From assembly GCA_022264855.1 (NCBI GenBank), contig JABYQU010000004.1:124001-188000 (forward strand): DNA of 64,000 bases, given 5' to 3'. The notes under the pieces were generated by a model. The model had not been told where the DNA came from and searched no databases. It saw only the letters and a list, made by a program, of their open reading frames with translations. Made by a program: the position numbers and the translations under genes. The DNA is from Lenzites betulinus (lineage: Eukaryota; Basidiomycota; Agaricomycetes; Polyporales; Polyporaceae). Positions 1-11,400 of the stretch are shown here, in pieces. How positions within the stretch are numbered: position 1 is the stretch's first letter; the number at the start of each line of letters is the position of its first letter.

Positions 1-947
1 GGCTGCTGTTGACGACGCAGGTGGGGTTGTTGCGCGCGATGCAGTTGGTGCACCGCTCGTCGCCCTTGAAGGTGTGGTCCTTAAAGAAGCATCGAGTTGA
101 TGGGTGATGCGGGGGAAAACGGAAGAGGGGCACGTACCACCGAATCCGGGGGCGCACTGGGCTTGTTGTAGTCTGCCGCCTGTTGACCGCGCGGGGGTGC
201 GCTGACGGTGCTGCGGGGCTCAGGGCTGGACACGGCTTTGGCGAAGGGTGCGTTGGTGCGGGTGCGGAATCGATAAGGCAGGAACGCAAGGAGCTCACCA
301 GTGGTGTTCCCTGCGGTGCCGGAGGTGGGACGGGGAGAGGAGGGGGTGGGGGTCGGGAGGCGAGGCTCGAGGTTGCGGTGAGCGGCGAGAGGACTCTCGG
401 AGGGGCGCAGGCTGGGGCTCCTGGGATGCTCTGAGCCGATCGCGTCCTCGTCAGAGTCCCTGCCGGCGTCTAAGGAGTCGTGCGCGGGCTCGCCGATGGC
501 GTCTTTGTCACCGCCGTCCATGGGGTCGTCGGGGTCGAGCGCGAGGGTGGCGCGACGGGCGTGGAGGTATTTTGTGAGGGGCTCGGAGCGGCTGTGGGCC
601 CGTTGGTAGGCGTCTATCTGGAGGAGAGGCGGTGGAATGGCGGACTTGTCGGTGGAGGTGTAGCGTGCGAGGGCGCGGTTCTGGGGAGAGCGCGAGCACT
701 AAGAATGGGAGAGGTGGGGCGCGTGAGACGGGAGACTTACTGCGAGGGAGAGGAGAGCGGGCTCCTCCTTGGAGCGGGCGTCGGGGGGGAGGTCGAGGAC
801 GCGAGCGACCTCCTGGCGGAGATGGCGGAGGAGAGCGTCGAAAGAGGGCGCGCTGGAGTCGTGCTCGCGAGGAGTACCGAGTGCGACGAGGCTGTGAGCG
901 GGGTGCGCGGCAGACGCGGCAGAGTGGAAGGGCAGGGGGGCGGACAT
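1..947 (-). CDS. Unknown protein with Cys cluster, 3' end cut by window edge
   Basis: I do not recognise this gene. Three exons can be read on the minus strand: 947-741 (69 codons), 680-138 (181 codons) and 79 down to the window edge. Both introns (59-60 nt and 58 nt) have good donors (GTAAGT, GTACGT) and fall in phase 0, so the frame is kept. The N-terminal 70 residues look helical, with a leucine-rich stretch ending in ALLSLA. The middle is a low-complexity Pro/Ser/Thr region. The last visible exon holds a C-x2-C-x7-C cluster (CTNCIARNNPTC), which resembles half of a fungal zinc cluster but cannot be judged because the rest lies outside the window. The start was chosen at MSAPLPFHSA because the upstream frame is short and Pro-rich. 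Existence of the gene is fairly likely; its function is unknown. Confidence 0.55.
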
Positions 948-2454
948 GGGAGGGCGGGCTGGTGGTGGGAGAGGGAGAGACGCGTCGGGCGTCTTGGGGC
1001 GAGGCGAGCACGGACGACGCTCGCTCGCCCTCTGCAAGTAACGCGCCCCCGGCCGCCGTGACCCGCCGTGACCGTCCCCCCTCTGCGCGCTGTCACGCTG
1101 CCACGCCCCCTCATATCCTTGTTCTCCTGGCTGGTGTAGGTTAGGTGTAGGCTACTAGGGTTCCTATGGTCGAATGGTGTACGCTTTCGCATGGAACATA
1201 CGGCACTCGACAAGATTAGTCCTCACCGAGGTCCTCGTGAGTGGCATGTAGTGTACTTTCCGTGAGTTTCCGTCACTTGGAATACACAAAAGGCTACTAC
1301 TATAGCTGAATATAATACCCATCGCGCGCGCCCTATGATGCGCGGACGTCGCGAGCGACTTGCAGACAAGAGACTCGACGACGGGAAGGCAGTGTGCAAG
1401 CGCTGGCGAGCGGGAGGCAGCGGAGGTGGCGATGTCGGCGCTAAGCCGCAGTGGTGGGAAACAGACGCGGGCCGTGCCTGGGGCGGAGGCTCGAGAGAAT
1501 CAGAGACGGGCTTTTATAAGCCTGGGTTCCGACTCCCGCGTCGCTGCAGTAGTACCACCAGCCGGTAAGTCGGCCGGGTTTCTGTTGAGAGCAAGGTTGG
1601 CTGCATCGGCCGGTACCATCAGTGACCGATACGATACCACGAGAAGCATGCGCTCATATTTCCAGGTTCTTTTGAAGACTTTTCGCTCGCGTCCAGTAGT
1701 GACGTATATGTGCATATGATGAGCGCAGTAAGCATGAATTAGTACTCTGTTTATAAGCACAAGTCAACACCATGGCCGTAGATCTGCATCCGGGCTCGTA
1801 GCTCGTACATTTGTACACTATGATTTGATGAACAGCCCGGATATCCGGCGGCCAGCGCGCAGCGCTCACCGCTGAGGACGAGCGATATGACGTCATATGC
1901 ACAGAGTCAGCCTAAAACGCCAGTCTTTGATAGTAGTACGTCGTACGTATGTGCTCTCGGTGTGCGACTCGGGGCAAACTCCTGCAGGACTCCGTGGCTG
2001 GGTGTACGAAGGTGGCTTAATGGGAGGCGCGCGGGTTCCGGATGTGGAAATGAGGGCCGTCAAACTGAAGAACGGACCACGTCATCACGAATACTTTTGT
2101 CCGCGGGAAGGTTCGGTTGATTTCTGTGCCAAGAGAGGTGCGTTCGGGGCCCAACGGCGGGGAATTCCCATGATTCCCCAGAATCCGCAGGAATGGGCCC
2201 TGAAAAAGGACAAGAACCGTGATCGAATTCGAGAGCGTGATACAGATCGTGGGAGAGCCGCAAAGGAAGACTGCGCGGGACACGGGCGGCAGAGACCGGA
2301 CGCATGGCCGGCGGGGCAGAGGACGAAAGGGAGGGATTCGGACGACGGCTGCTCGGCTGCAAGTGCGATTCCGATAAAGCTGGCCGCTTCCGCGCTGTGT
2401 GCTCTGATTGACACCCGCGAGGATGCGCCGCTCGCCGTGAGACCCTCGCCTCTC
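948..2454. other. Intergenic region between divergent genes
   Basis: About 1.5 kb separates the start of the unknown minus-strand gene from the start of the sphingoid-base kinase. The reading frame of the kinase stays open for about 200 codons upstream of its ATG. The translation there is Arg/Asp/Gly-rich with no recognisable domain, and a TATA box lies between it and the ATG, so I read it as chance openness in GC-rich DNA. No RNA gene or mobile element was seen. Confidence 0.5.
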
Positions 2455-2460
2455 TATAAA
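2455..2460 (+). promoter_or_regulatory. TATA box of the sphingoid-base kinase gene
   Basis: A perfect TATAAA lies 37 nt upstream of the chosen ATG at 2497. This implies a very short 5' leader and supports the start codon used for the kinase. Confidence 0.55.
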
Positions 2461-2496
2461 CACGCCATATCGTCCGCTCTGCCCCTGTCCGCAGCC

Positions 2497-4828
2497 ATGT
2501 CCTCCTCCTCCCTCACCCTCGGACGCGGCCCCAGCGCGTCCACCCTCACCCTCCACGACGGCGCCCTCCTCGTGCACCGCGCCGCAGACAGTACGCCCCC
2601 CACACCTTTGAGCGCGTCGAACCCCACCCACTCACCCAGCCCGCAGCGAAATGGCCCAAGGTGCGCGTCCCCGTCCGGGACGTCCTCTGGGCGGGCGTCG
2701 AGGACGGCCTCTTTGAGCTCTCGATGCTCGCCCGGCGCAAACGCACGTCGCCCTACAGCCTCCTCCACATCACTGGCGCCGTCTCCGACGCCGACCACGC
2801 CGCGGCCGCCGCCTTCGCCGACACCCTTATGACCGCCGCCTACCCTGGTAAGCCCCCGTTACTCATTCAGTCCCCCGCCCCAAGCTGACCGCCCCCAGTC
2901 CTCAAGAGACAGCGCCGGCTCAAGGTCTTCGTCAACCCGAAGAGCGGTCCAGTACGTGCCCCCACCTCCCCCCTTACAATTCGTTATTCGCCCCCGCTCA
3001 CCCCGGCGACAGGGCAAGGCCGCAAGCCTGTACCGGAAGCGCATCGAGCCCATCTTCCGCGCCGCCCGCTGCGATGTCGACCTCACCTGTGAGTACCCAC
3101 GCGCATCCGAATGATGATTGACATCATCGCGCATCACCCCCGCCCGCCCCGCGTGCATTAACACATGCTCACACATGCTCCCTCCGCGCAGTCACCTGCC
3201 GCGGGAAGCAGGCGCAGGAGATCATCGAGACGCTCCCGCTCGACGAGTTCGACGCGGTCGTGGTCATGTCCGGGGACGGCCTCATCCACGAGGTCTTCAA
3301 CGGCTTCGCTGCCCACGCGGAGCCCGCGAAGGCCTTCCGCACCCCCGTCACACCCATTCCCACCGGCTCGGGCAACGCCCTCGCCATCAACCTCCTCGGC
3401 CTTGAGGTGCGTCCCTTTCTCCCCCTCATCCTTCCGCGACTGACGGGGGCCGCTGCAGGACGCAAAAGACATCTGCGTCGCGGCCCTGAACGCGATCAAA
3501 GGTAGGCAGCACACCGCTCCTCAGACTCTGCGCGCGCGCGCGTGGCGGTGCTGCACGCGTCGTAGAACCCTGACTGACTGACTGCTGCTCGACCCTGACG
3601 CAGGCCAGCCGATGCCCGTCGATCTCTTCTCGCTTACGCAGGGCGGGGAGCGGCACATCTCGTTCATGTCCCAGTCGCTCGGGCTCATCGCGGACCTCGA
3701 CCTCGGCACCGAACATCTGCGCTTCATGGGCGGCCAGTGCGTCTCCTTCCTCTCCCTTTCTTGCTGTGTACGATGAACGCTGACCGATGACCGCGTGCAG
3801 ACGGTTCCTCGTCGGGTTCATCTACGGACGTAAGTACCCTCTCTCCTCATGCCCCATGCCCCACGCCCCACGCGCGCCCACCCCCACGCGCTCCGCGTGA
3901 TACGCACACCCGCTCACACATCCGCACCACAGTCATCCGCCACCGCTCCTGCCCCGTCAAAGTCTCCATCAAAGTCGCGCACGCCGACAAGCACAAGATG
4001 GTGCGCGACACGCACGCGGCGCGCGCCGCGGCCGAGGACGCGCACGCGTACGCGCCCAGCGCGCTCACGCTGCCCGACGCCCCCGCGGGGAGCGGCCTGC
4101 CCCCGCTGCAGCACGCCGACGTTTCCATTTCTGAGAGCAGTAGTGAGAGCGGGAGTGGGAGCGAGGATGGGGATGGGGAGGGAGGGGAAGGGGGGAAGGA
4201 CAGGGAGGACGGCGAGGGGTGGATCACGTTCGACCGGCCGCTCGTGTATCTGTTCGCGGGGAAGGGGCCGTATGTCTCGAGCGACGTGCTGCAGTTCCCG
4301 ATGTCGCTCCCGACGGACGGGCTTATTGATGTCACGATCCAGGAACGGGTGCGTGCGGTGCTCTTTCTCTTTCGCTCTCGCGCTCGCCGTGGGTGTGTTG
4401 CTGACGCGGTGTGGTCGGGTGTGTGTAGACGACGCGCACGGCGATGTTCAAAGCGATCGACGGCTCCCAGCGCGGGGAGCACTTCTGGCAGGACACTGTA
4501 AGCTTCCCTCCGCCCCTCCTCTCTCCCCCCCTTCCCCCTCTCCCCTCCCCCTCTCCCCTCCCCCTTTCCCTCCCGCCCTAACTAACCCACCCCACCCCGC
4601 GCCCAGCAACACTACTACAAAGCGCACGCGTACCGCGTCGAGCCGCTCGCCTCGAGCGCCAAGGGCTGGCTCAGCGTCGACGGCGAGGCGTTCCCGCTCG
4701 CGCCGTTCCAGGTCGAGGTGCACGCGCGCCTCGGCACGCTGCTCAGCATGTACGGCGCGTACCAGCTCGACTTCGACGCGCACGGGGGCGGGGGCGGACG
4801 GGGCGGGAAGGATCGGGCGCGGCCATAG
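2497..4828 (+). CDS. Sphingosine / long-chain-base kinase (DAGK catalytic domain)
   Basis: The gene encodes a lipid kinase that phosphorylates sphingoid bases to their 1-phosphates. Eleven exons join in frame: 2497-2590, 2647-2847, 2899-2951, 3013-3088, 3192-3406, 3459-3501, 3604-3736, 3801-3829, 3933-4348, 4429-4497 and 4607-4828. They total 1551 nt, or 516 residues. Family hallmarks are the first catalytic strand VFVNPKSGPGKA, the nucleotide-binding SGDGL motif near residue 168, and the PTGSGNALA loop near residue 200. The C-terminal lobe contains PLVYLFAGKGPYVSSD and a late SVDGEAFPLAPFQVE, as in fungal Lcb4/Lcb5. An acidic Ser/Glu/Gly insertion (about 4125-4215) interrupts the C-terminal lobe. 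The first intron (2591-2646) has donor GTACGC, a CTCAC branch site and acceptor GCAG. The alternative is a lost C in the C6 run at 2595-2600, which would keep FERVEPHPL in the protein. The family call is secure; Lcb4 versus Lcb5 cannot be decided. Confidence 0.93.
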
Positions 4829-5488
4829 CGTTGGCGCGTTCTCGATAGCTCAGGAGGAGGATAGGATGATTTGAGGTTTGGATGTTGTGCAGACGCGACG
4901 CTGCTGCTGCTGTTGTTGTTGTAGTTCCTCTTGTACCGGTGTTTTTGCGCAAGGACCCTTCGCTGTTTACATGTTTACATACCACATTTTCACGACCCCT
5001 CACGATTCGTATCACTAGCACCTGTCACTCACGCTCATGTACCCACCTGTCCATACTCACCTACCCTCATTTGACCTCATTTCGCTCTGGCGTCACATCC
5101 ACCACCACAGAGGGAGAGAGCGCGAAGGAGAGAGAGAGGGAACGGAAAAAAGAGATTGCCGCCGCGCGGTCGCAGCATTATGCAAGATATATCTAGCCTA
5201 TGACACAGGGGGTGGGTGGTAGTAGGGAGCGTGGGCCCGGGGCGGGCGGTCTGTCTGTCTGGTGTCGGTTGTGCTGTGTGTCTGTGTGTCTGTGTGTCTG
5301 TGTGTCTGTGTATATATGTGTAGTAGCAGCGGCCGCGCCGGCGGGGGCGGCGCGCGCGCTCGCGAGTACAAGGTCCGCCGATGTCTAAACTCCCAAAACG
5401 TCCGTGCGCTGAGCCTATGTATGTGTGACCGTGTAGAGTAGTAACGAAACTGTCCGCGTGCGTATGTGCAGTGTCTAGGGGGTCGTGA
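4829..5488. other. Convergent 3' region with simple repeats
   Basis: This 660-bp stretch separates the 3' ends of the sphingoid-base kinase and AGS1. It contains a CTG/TTG trinucleotide tract at about 4901-4922, a GA-rich stretch near 5110-5150 and the GT-rich octamer array listed separately. No coding signal is seen. Confidence 0.6.
5274..5313. repeat. Octanucleotide microsatellite (CTGTGTGT)
   Basis: Four exact tandem copies of CTGTGTGT (5274-5305) are followed by one variant copy ending in TAT. The array lies in the spacer between two converging genes. It is a simple-sequence repeat and is probably length-polymorphic. Confidence 0.85.
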
Positions 5489-8400
5489 TCATGGACGCGC
5501 TGGAAAGAAAGCGACGCGGTTAGCACACCTAGCTGCATTGCGAGTAGGAGAGGGCACTCACCAAGCTGCTCCTTGCGGTAGAACCAGAAGTAGCCGATCA
5601 CGATGATGATCTGGCAGATGAGCGCGACCCAGAACGGCGCGGACGCGAGCGGGCTGCCCTTGAGCCCGTCCTCGAAGTCCCACTGCGCCGCGTCCGGGAA
5701 CACGCTCTCGGGCCCGATCCGGTTCGGCGCCGTCGCGCGCGCGACCATGACGCAGATCGAGCCGATGATCTGCGCGAGCGCGAGCGTCGCGCACACGTGC
5801 AGCCGCGAGAGCGTCTGCAGCAGGATCATGCCCAGCCCGACGCCCTGCACCGCGTCGAGCACGCCGAGCCACAGCCAGAGGCAGATGCCGAGGTACGGGC
5901 CCGCGTGGCCCGCCCAGGGGATGTAGAGCGCGAGCGAGGACGTGCCCCAGAGCATCTGGCACCATCGTGGTGCGCCGAGGCCGACGGCGAAGACGGGCAG
6001 GAGCCAGGTGTGCGTCTTGCTGAGCCAGGTGAGGACACCCATCATGAGGGCCCACACGCCGATGAAGAAAGCGACGACGAGCAGCGCGATCTGCCACTTC
6101 GCAATCGGCACGTTCCACAGGAAACTCCAGTTACGGCCGTAGGGTCCGCTCAGCCAGTAGTCGCGCAGAATCTCGGAGCCGAGGAACCACAACACGATCT
6201 TCCTGCGGAAGAGGGTCTTAAAGAAGTTGGGCACCTTTGGTGGGGTCTGGCGGTAGTAGTCTGTGTAGCAGTGATTAGTATCTGAGCTAAAGCTTGATTG
6301 GGTACGCTGTATGCTCACCTGGCAGGCCGTAAAGCATGAGGTACGCGAAGAGGAGACTCATCACAGCCAGGGGCCACACGATGAGAACGATCCACCAGGG
6401 CGAGACGTTGTCCGCAGAGACAGTGTCGAGGTTGTAGCCCCAATACCACAGAGCGGCGACCCAGACTTGTTGAGACCCTTGCACGATGCAGGCGCGCATC
6501 ATCCAGACCTCTGTCGCGGCACCGGCTTCCTCACCAAAGTTCAGACCGAAGAAGCAGAACGCCGCAGCCGAGGCAATGGCGTACGACCAGGTGGCGGCAC
6601 TGGAGAGCGCGACGTGCGCAGAGTGCAGTTTGCTGATCACAGAGGGGAGACCGATGAGGAAGAACGCGATAGCGAAGAAGATCCATGGGGCAGAGAGGAC
6701 GTAGACCGACGGCTTCATGCGGAAGAGGAGATACCAGATGATGGACGAAGCCAGGAACACGCCGCCGAGAACATAGAGTTGCAGGTTGGTCTGAGAAGCC
6801 TGACCGCCCAGAAGGGTGATCTGGAAACTCGTCGCAGCCAGCATCTGTAGAAGCAAGAGTCAGCGGTTGAACTTCCATGCATAGATCGTCGCGACGTACC
6901 TGTCCAATGGCGATGATGATAGTGTACAATGGCCACCCGAAGATCTCGCGTGAGAGTGCGATTTGCAAGCCAGACATGATGACGACGTCCTGGCCATTCG
7001 GTAGTGGGCCGCTGTACTCGCCGTTGATACCTACACTGGGGCTGAAGGTGCTCGGAGACGAGGGGCGCGAGTGGTCGAAAGTGGACGGTGCGGGTGTACC
7101 CCATACGGAGTCACGTTGTGATGAGCGGACACTGGCAGCGCTGGAGAGCTTGTCCTTCTTGACCTTGTCGAAGAACGCCTCTTCACTCTTCATCAGGAAC
7201 TTTTCGATCGAGAGCTCATGCTTGGAGTTGTGCGCGTTGAGCATTTGCAGCCGTTGCACGAAGTCCTGAGCGACACCTCCATCCGAGTCCGTGAACTACA
7301 TGACAAGTCAGCAATACTCATGAAGCTCAAATCTCAGACAACGTACCGAAGCGATAGCCTTGTTGAGGGGCGAGTTCTGCTTCTCATCGACGATAGACGC
7401 GATAGACTCCACCGACGAGACACGCGAGTGAGCACCAAACGGCCGTGAGGGCGCAGGGTCCAAGAACGGATCGGGCGCATGCTTCTGGTCGCGAGCGATG
7501 GTCTTGTTGGCGCGCTCCAAGAAGTTGCCGAAGTCCTGACGGGTCTCACCGGGGCTGGCTTGGCTAGAGAAGTAGTCGCCCTCGTTGTCAGAGACATCCG
7601 TGCTGACAGAGGTTCTCCGCCCGTCAGCGAGCAGACGAGGTGCCGCCAGATGAGGTTCGCCGGGGGTGTTTGGCGTGTACGTGTCCACACTCCACTGTCC
7701 AGGTGAGCCAGGGGTGCTGATGCGCGGGCTCTCGACCATGCTGCGGCTGTCCCAGTCAGGCTGCGACGGGTACGCTTGGAACTCGGGGTTCCAGTCCGTG
7801 TTCTCGTGCACGTTGTGGCCCATAGGGTTGAAACCCGCATCCGAAGGTCGCCACGCGTTCGCCGCCGCAAGGGTGCGACTCGTGTTGATACTACGCTTGT
7901 GGAAGTCCTCCATACGCTGGCGCCACTCGACGACGGGGAAACGCTGGACCGCGGACCGGGCGCGCAGCATGGCACGCTCCTCCTCAGTAGACTTCAGCGC
8001 CATCTTGATGGTCTTCGTGAGCTGAGACATCATATGTTCCGTTGACATGGACTCGACCGGGAACCACTGCAACATGACGCGTTAGCATATCGACCTGTCG
8101 CAATGAAAGATAACGATACGTACCCAACCAGGCATCAAACCAAGACCACCGAGACGACTACCAACACCGAGCGCACCCTTACGACCGAACTCGACGGCAA
8201 CGAGACCGAAAGGCTCATCACGCGAGGGGATCAGAGCGAAATCGGCACCACTGAACAGGTACGGCGGCAGCGCTGTGAACTCGGGCTTCGAGTAGACACG
8301 GTCGGGGTACAGCTCCATGAGACGCGCGAGCTTCTCGGCGGCGAAACGACCGTAAAGATCAATGACGGGACCGACGGTGATGAGCTGAATGGAAGGACGC

Positions 8401-11400
8401 TTCTCGAGACTGTACCGAATGTTAGTAATCATACGAACGTCCGTAGGGAAAATAAACTCACAGCGATGGCATGACATCCGCAATCAAGTCGACACCCTTC
8501 TGCTTAGACCAACGACCGACGAACACGAACAGATCCGCGTCCGGGTCCTGCTTGATACCAGCCCACTCCTGCGCCTGACGCTTGTGCTCCGGACGTTCGG
8601 CTTCCGCGACCTGGTCGATCTCGATGTCCCGAACGGCGACCGGTTTCTCGTCCAGTGCCGCGATATCCGTGGGATCCGGGTTGGGCAGAGAGTCGACGTG
8701 CTTGAGGGTCCACAGGGCGGGGTACCGAGCCCACGAACGCTTGCCGTACTTGTCCGACACACCCGCGACACCGATACTCTTTTGGTGCACCGAGATAAAG
8801 GATGCCGCAGCGTGGAGCAAGTTGAACGTGTTACCAAACTGGACGTACTTCGTGCAGTGCTCCTTGCTGATGTTGAACGCCGAGCAGACCTCCTTCATCT
8901 CCTCCTTGGTGCGGAGCGGCCAGAGACCCTGGAACTCGGCGTTGTGGAGCGAGAGACAGACGGGCAGAACCTTGGGGAGCAGGTAGATGGCGGCGAGGGC
9001 GCCGTGGTAGTCGTTGATGTGGTAGATGTCGATGTGCGGGAAGCGACGGACGGTCGCCGCGATAGCCTGGTTCCATGTCGAGTAGAAGATGGCCGAACTG
9101 AGATCGTCCATGCGAGCGGGGTACGGGTCCGACTTGGTCTGAGCGCGGAAGACGGGGCTGTCGAGGATGACGTAGGTGATGTTGTCCAAGACGTGCGTCT
9201 CGACCTCGATGAGGTACGGCTCGCCGAAGATGATGACCTCGATGGGGTCCGCGGGTTCGCCAGGGGGGTACTCGAGATCCTTGACCTTGGGAATGACCCA
9301 GATGAGGTCGACGTCCGTCATGGCCTTGCCCATGAGACTGGACATGACACCCAGACCACCGATCTTGACCTTGAGCTTCCAATCGATGATCTCGTACTCA
9401 AGCGTGGCGATGAGTACACAGCGACGCTTCTCCTTGTCTTCCGGCCAACCGATGATGTCCTGGTGCTTGTGATGCCCAAAGACCTTCTCCGAGAACGGAG
9501 TCGCATCCTTGACGTTCGTGCTCGACTTGTTGCCCAGACTGCCCAAGATCGGGAAGTAGTTGCTGTGGTCCTTGGTCGGCTTGGCACCCCACTTGTTGTA
9601 CTTGATGCCATAGAACGACCACATGAAGATGACGACAGCGAGAGCACCAGTGATGAGGGGAATGGACAGCAGGAGCGCGTACGTGATAGCACCGATGATA
9701 GACTCGCCACGGGGCTCAAGATGCCAACTCAACGTCGCATCGTCAACCACGAGAGCCCACGCCAAATGCGGCTTGGGAGGCGCGGACAGGTTCAGGTAGT
9801 TCGGTGCAGCGGTGTTGGGAGGGAGACGGTCGAGGACACCATCGCCGTCGACATCTCCGTAGTAGTAGTTGTCGTACCCAAACACGTTCAGCTGCAGGTA
9901 GGTCGGCCAGCTCGCCATGATCTCGAGTTCCCATCGTCCGTCACCAGCGTGCGTCATGTCGGCAGTGATACCCTTGTCGAAACCCCACTGGTTGAAGGGG
10001 CCACGAGCGAGAAGCTGGGGAACACGGCGAGGAGTGTCGTACCCATGATCCGCGTGCACCATGACCGTTGCCGCCTTCGCAAGATCACTCCAGTCTATAA
10101 ATGGGGTCAGCAACGAGGCACTGTAAAGAGGTCTCAATGCTACTCACACTGCACCATGACATGGTCGCCGTCCCAGAAGTTGCCCGAGTCCGTGAAGACC
10201 GAAGCATCCATGGTCGTAGTGTTCTCGTAGTCCTGCCACGTGGTCCAGTTCTTCCCAAAGTTCCCGGAGTAGCGGAACTTGTCAGCACCGTACGCCTTGT
10301 GCGTGAAAGTGTACGTGCTGCCGGAGACGGTGAACGCGGAAGAGTCGTAGTCCGATTCAGGGAAGACCATGACATTGTCCGCCGATCCCTTACGGAGCAG
10401 CAAGTGATCCGTGATCTAAATAAATATGACATACGTCAGGGTAGCCGAGATAACCTCATGAGATGTGTGTGGACGTACGTTGGTAGCCACTCCGGCCTGC
10501 GTCAGGGGACTCGTGAGAGTGATCTGCAGGATACCGTCCGGGAAGTTCGTCAGCGTGGCGGCCCACTGGAACTGCGAGACCGAGGCGCCAGGGATGCGCG
10601 GAGCTGCGACATTTGTGAGTGCCTGACACTTGGCGTTCGTAATCGTGGGTGCTGGGCCGCTGCCAACCATGGTTAACGAGATTGCTTTCGTGATAGAATC
10701 ACAATTCATCAGCGTGTTGAACTCCAGGGAGATGTCGTGCGTGGTCGCGTTGGCGTCGCCGCTCTCAGCAGGAATACGCGCATCGTGACCTGGGAGGAAC
10801 TGGGTGAGCATCGGCGGAGGGGCGACCCACTGCTCCTGCGGAACGAGGGCCTTGAATCCGTATGGGTCCATCGTGACCGAGTTCAAGCAGCCATACCACG
10901 GAGCCGTGCCGTTGTTGAAGAAGGAGGAGCCGGAGTCCTGCAGCGTGTAGTTCTCGTAGGGATAGAACAGATTACGGACGACCTGCCCGCTCTGGTATGG
11001 CGAAGAGATCCACAACTTATCCTTGCAGTCGTAAGACCAAGTCTGCGTAGAGTTCTCGTTGGTGTAAAGCAACCAGACCTGATCGGTGTTGCCGGAGAGC
11101 TTCTGGACGCCATCAATAGGAGCGCGAGAAGCGGACCAGAGCCCCATCTCGGTGAGGGTGCCGTTGGAACCAGGTCGCGAGATGTAATAGGTCCAGTTAC
11201 CACGCTGTACCAGATTGAAACCATCCTGCAGCGAGCTGAAGGTACGCCGCAAGGCTAAGAACTGCGCGAAGATCCGGCGCGTGTCCGTGGTAGGATCGAA
11301 ATGATCGAGCGAATTCCAATCATCGTGGCAGCCAAGAAGAGCCTTGCCCATGGGCATGTTGAAGTACTGGTCGGAGCCCAGAGAGTAACAACCATGACGT

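Noticed and set aside
1897..2496. Long in-frame N-terminal extension of the sphingoid-base kinase
   Set aside because: The frame is open for 200 codons, but the sequence is low-quality Arg/Gly/Asp-rich and a TATA box lies 37 nt before the internal ATG. The shorter start is preferred.
5274..5313. Possible CRISPR-like or telomeric repeat
   Set aside because: The unit is an 8-bp GT-rich tandem with no spacers, in a eukaryotic genome and away from any chromosome end signal. It is a microsatellite.
8389..10230. 613-codon plus-strand open frame
   Set aside because: It lies exactly antisense to the GT5 domain exon of AGS1, whose protein is unmistakable. The antisense translation is Arg/Asp/Val-rich with no domain; it is a codon-bias shadow.
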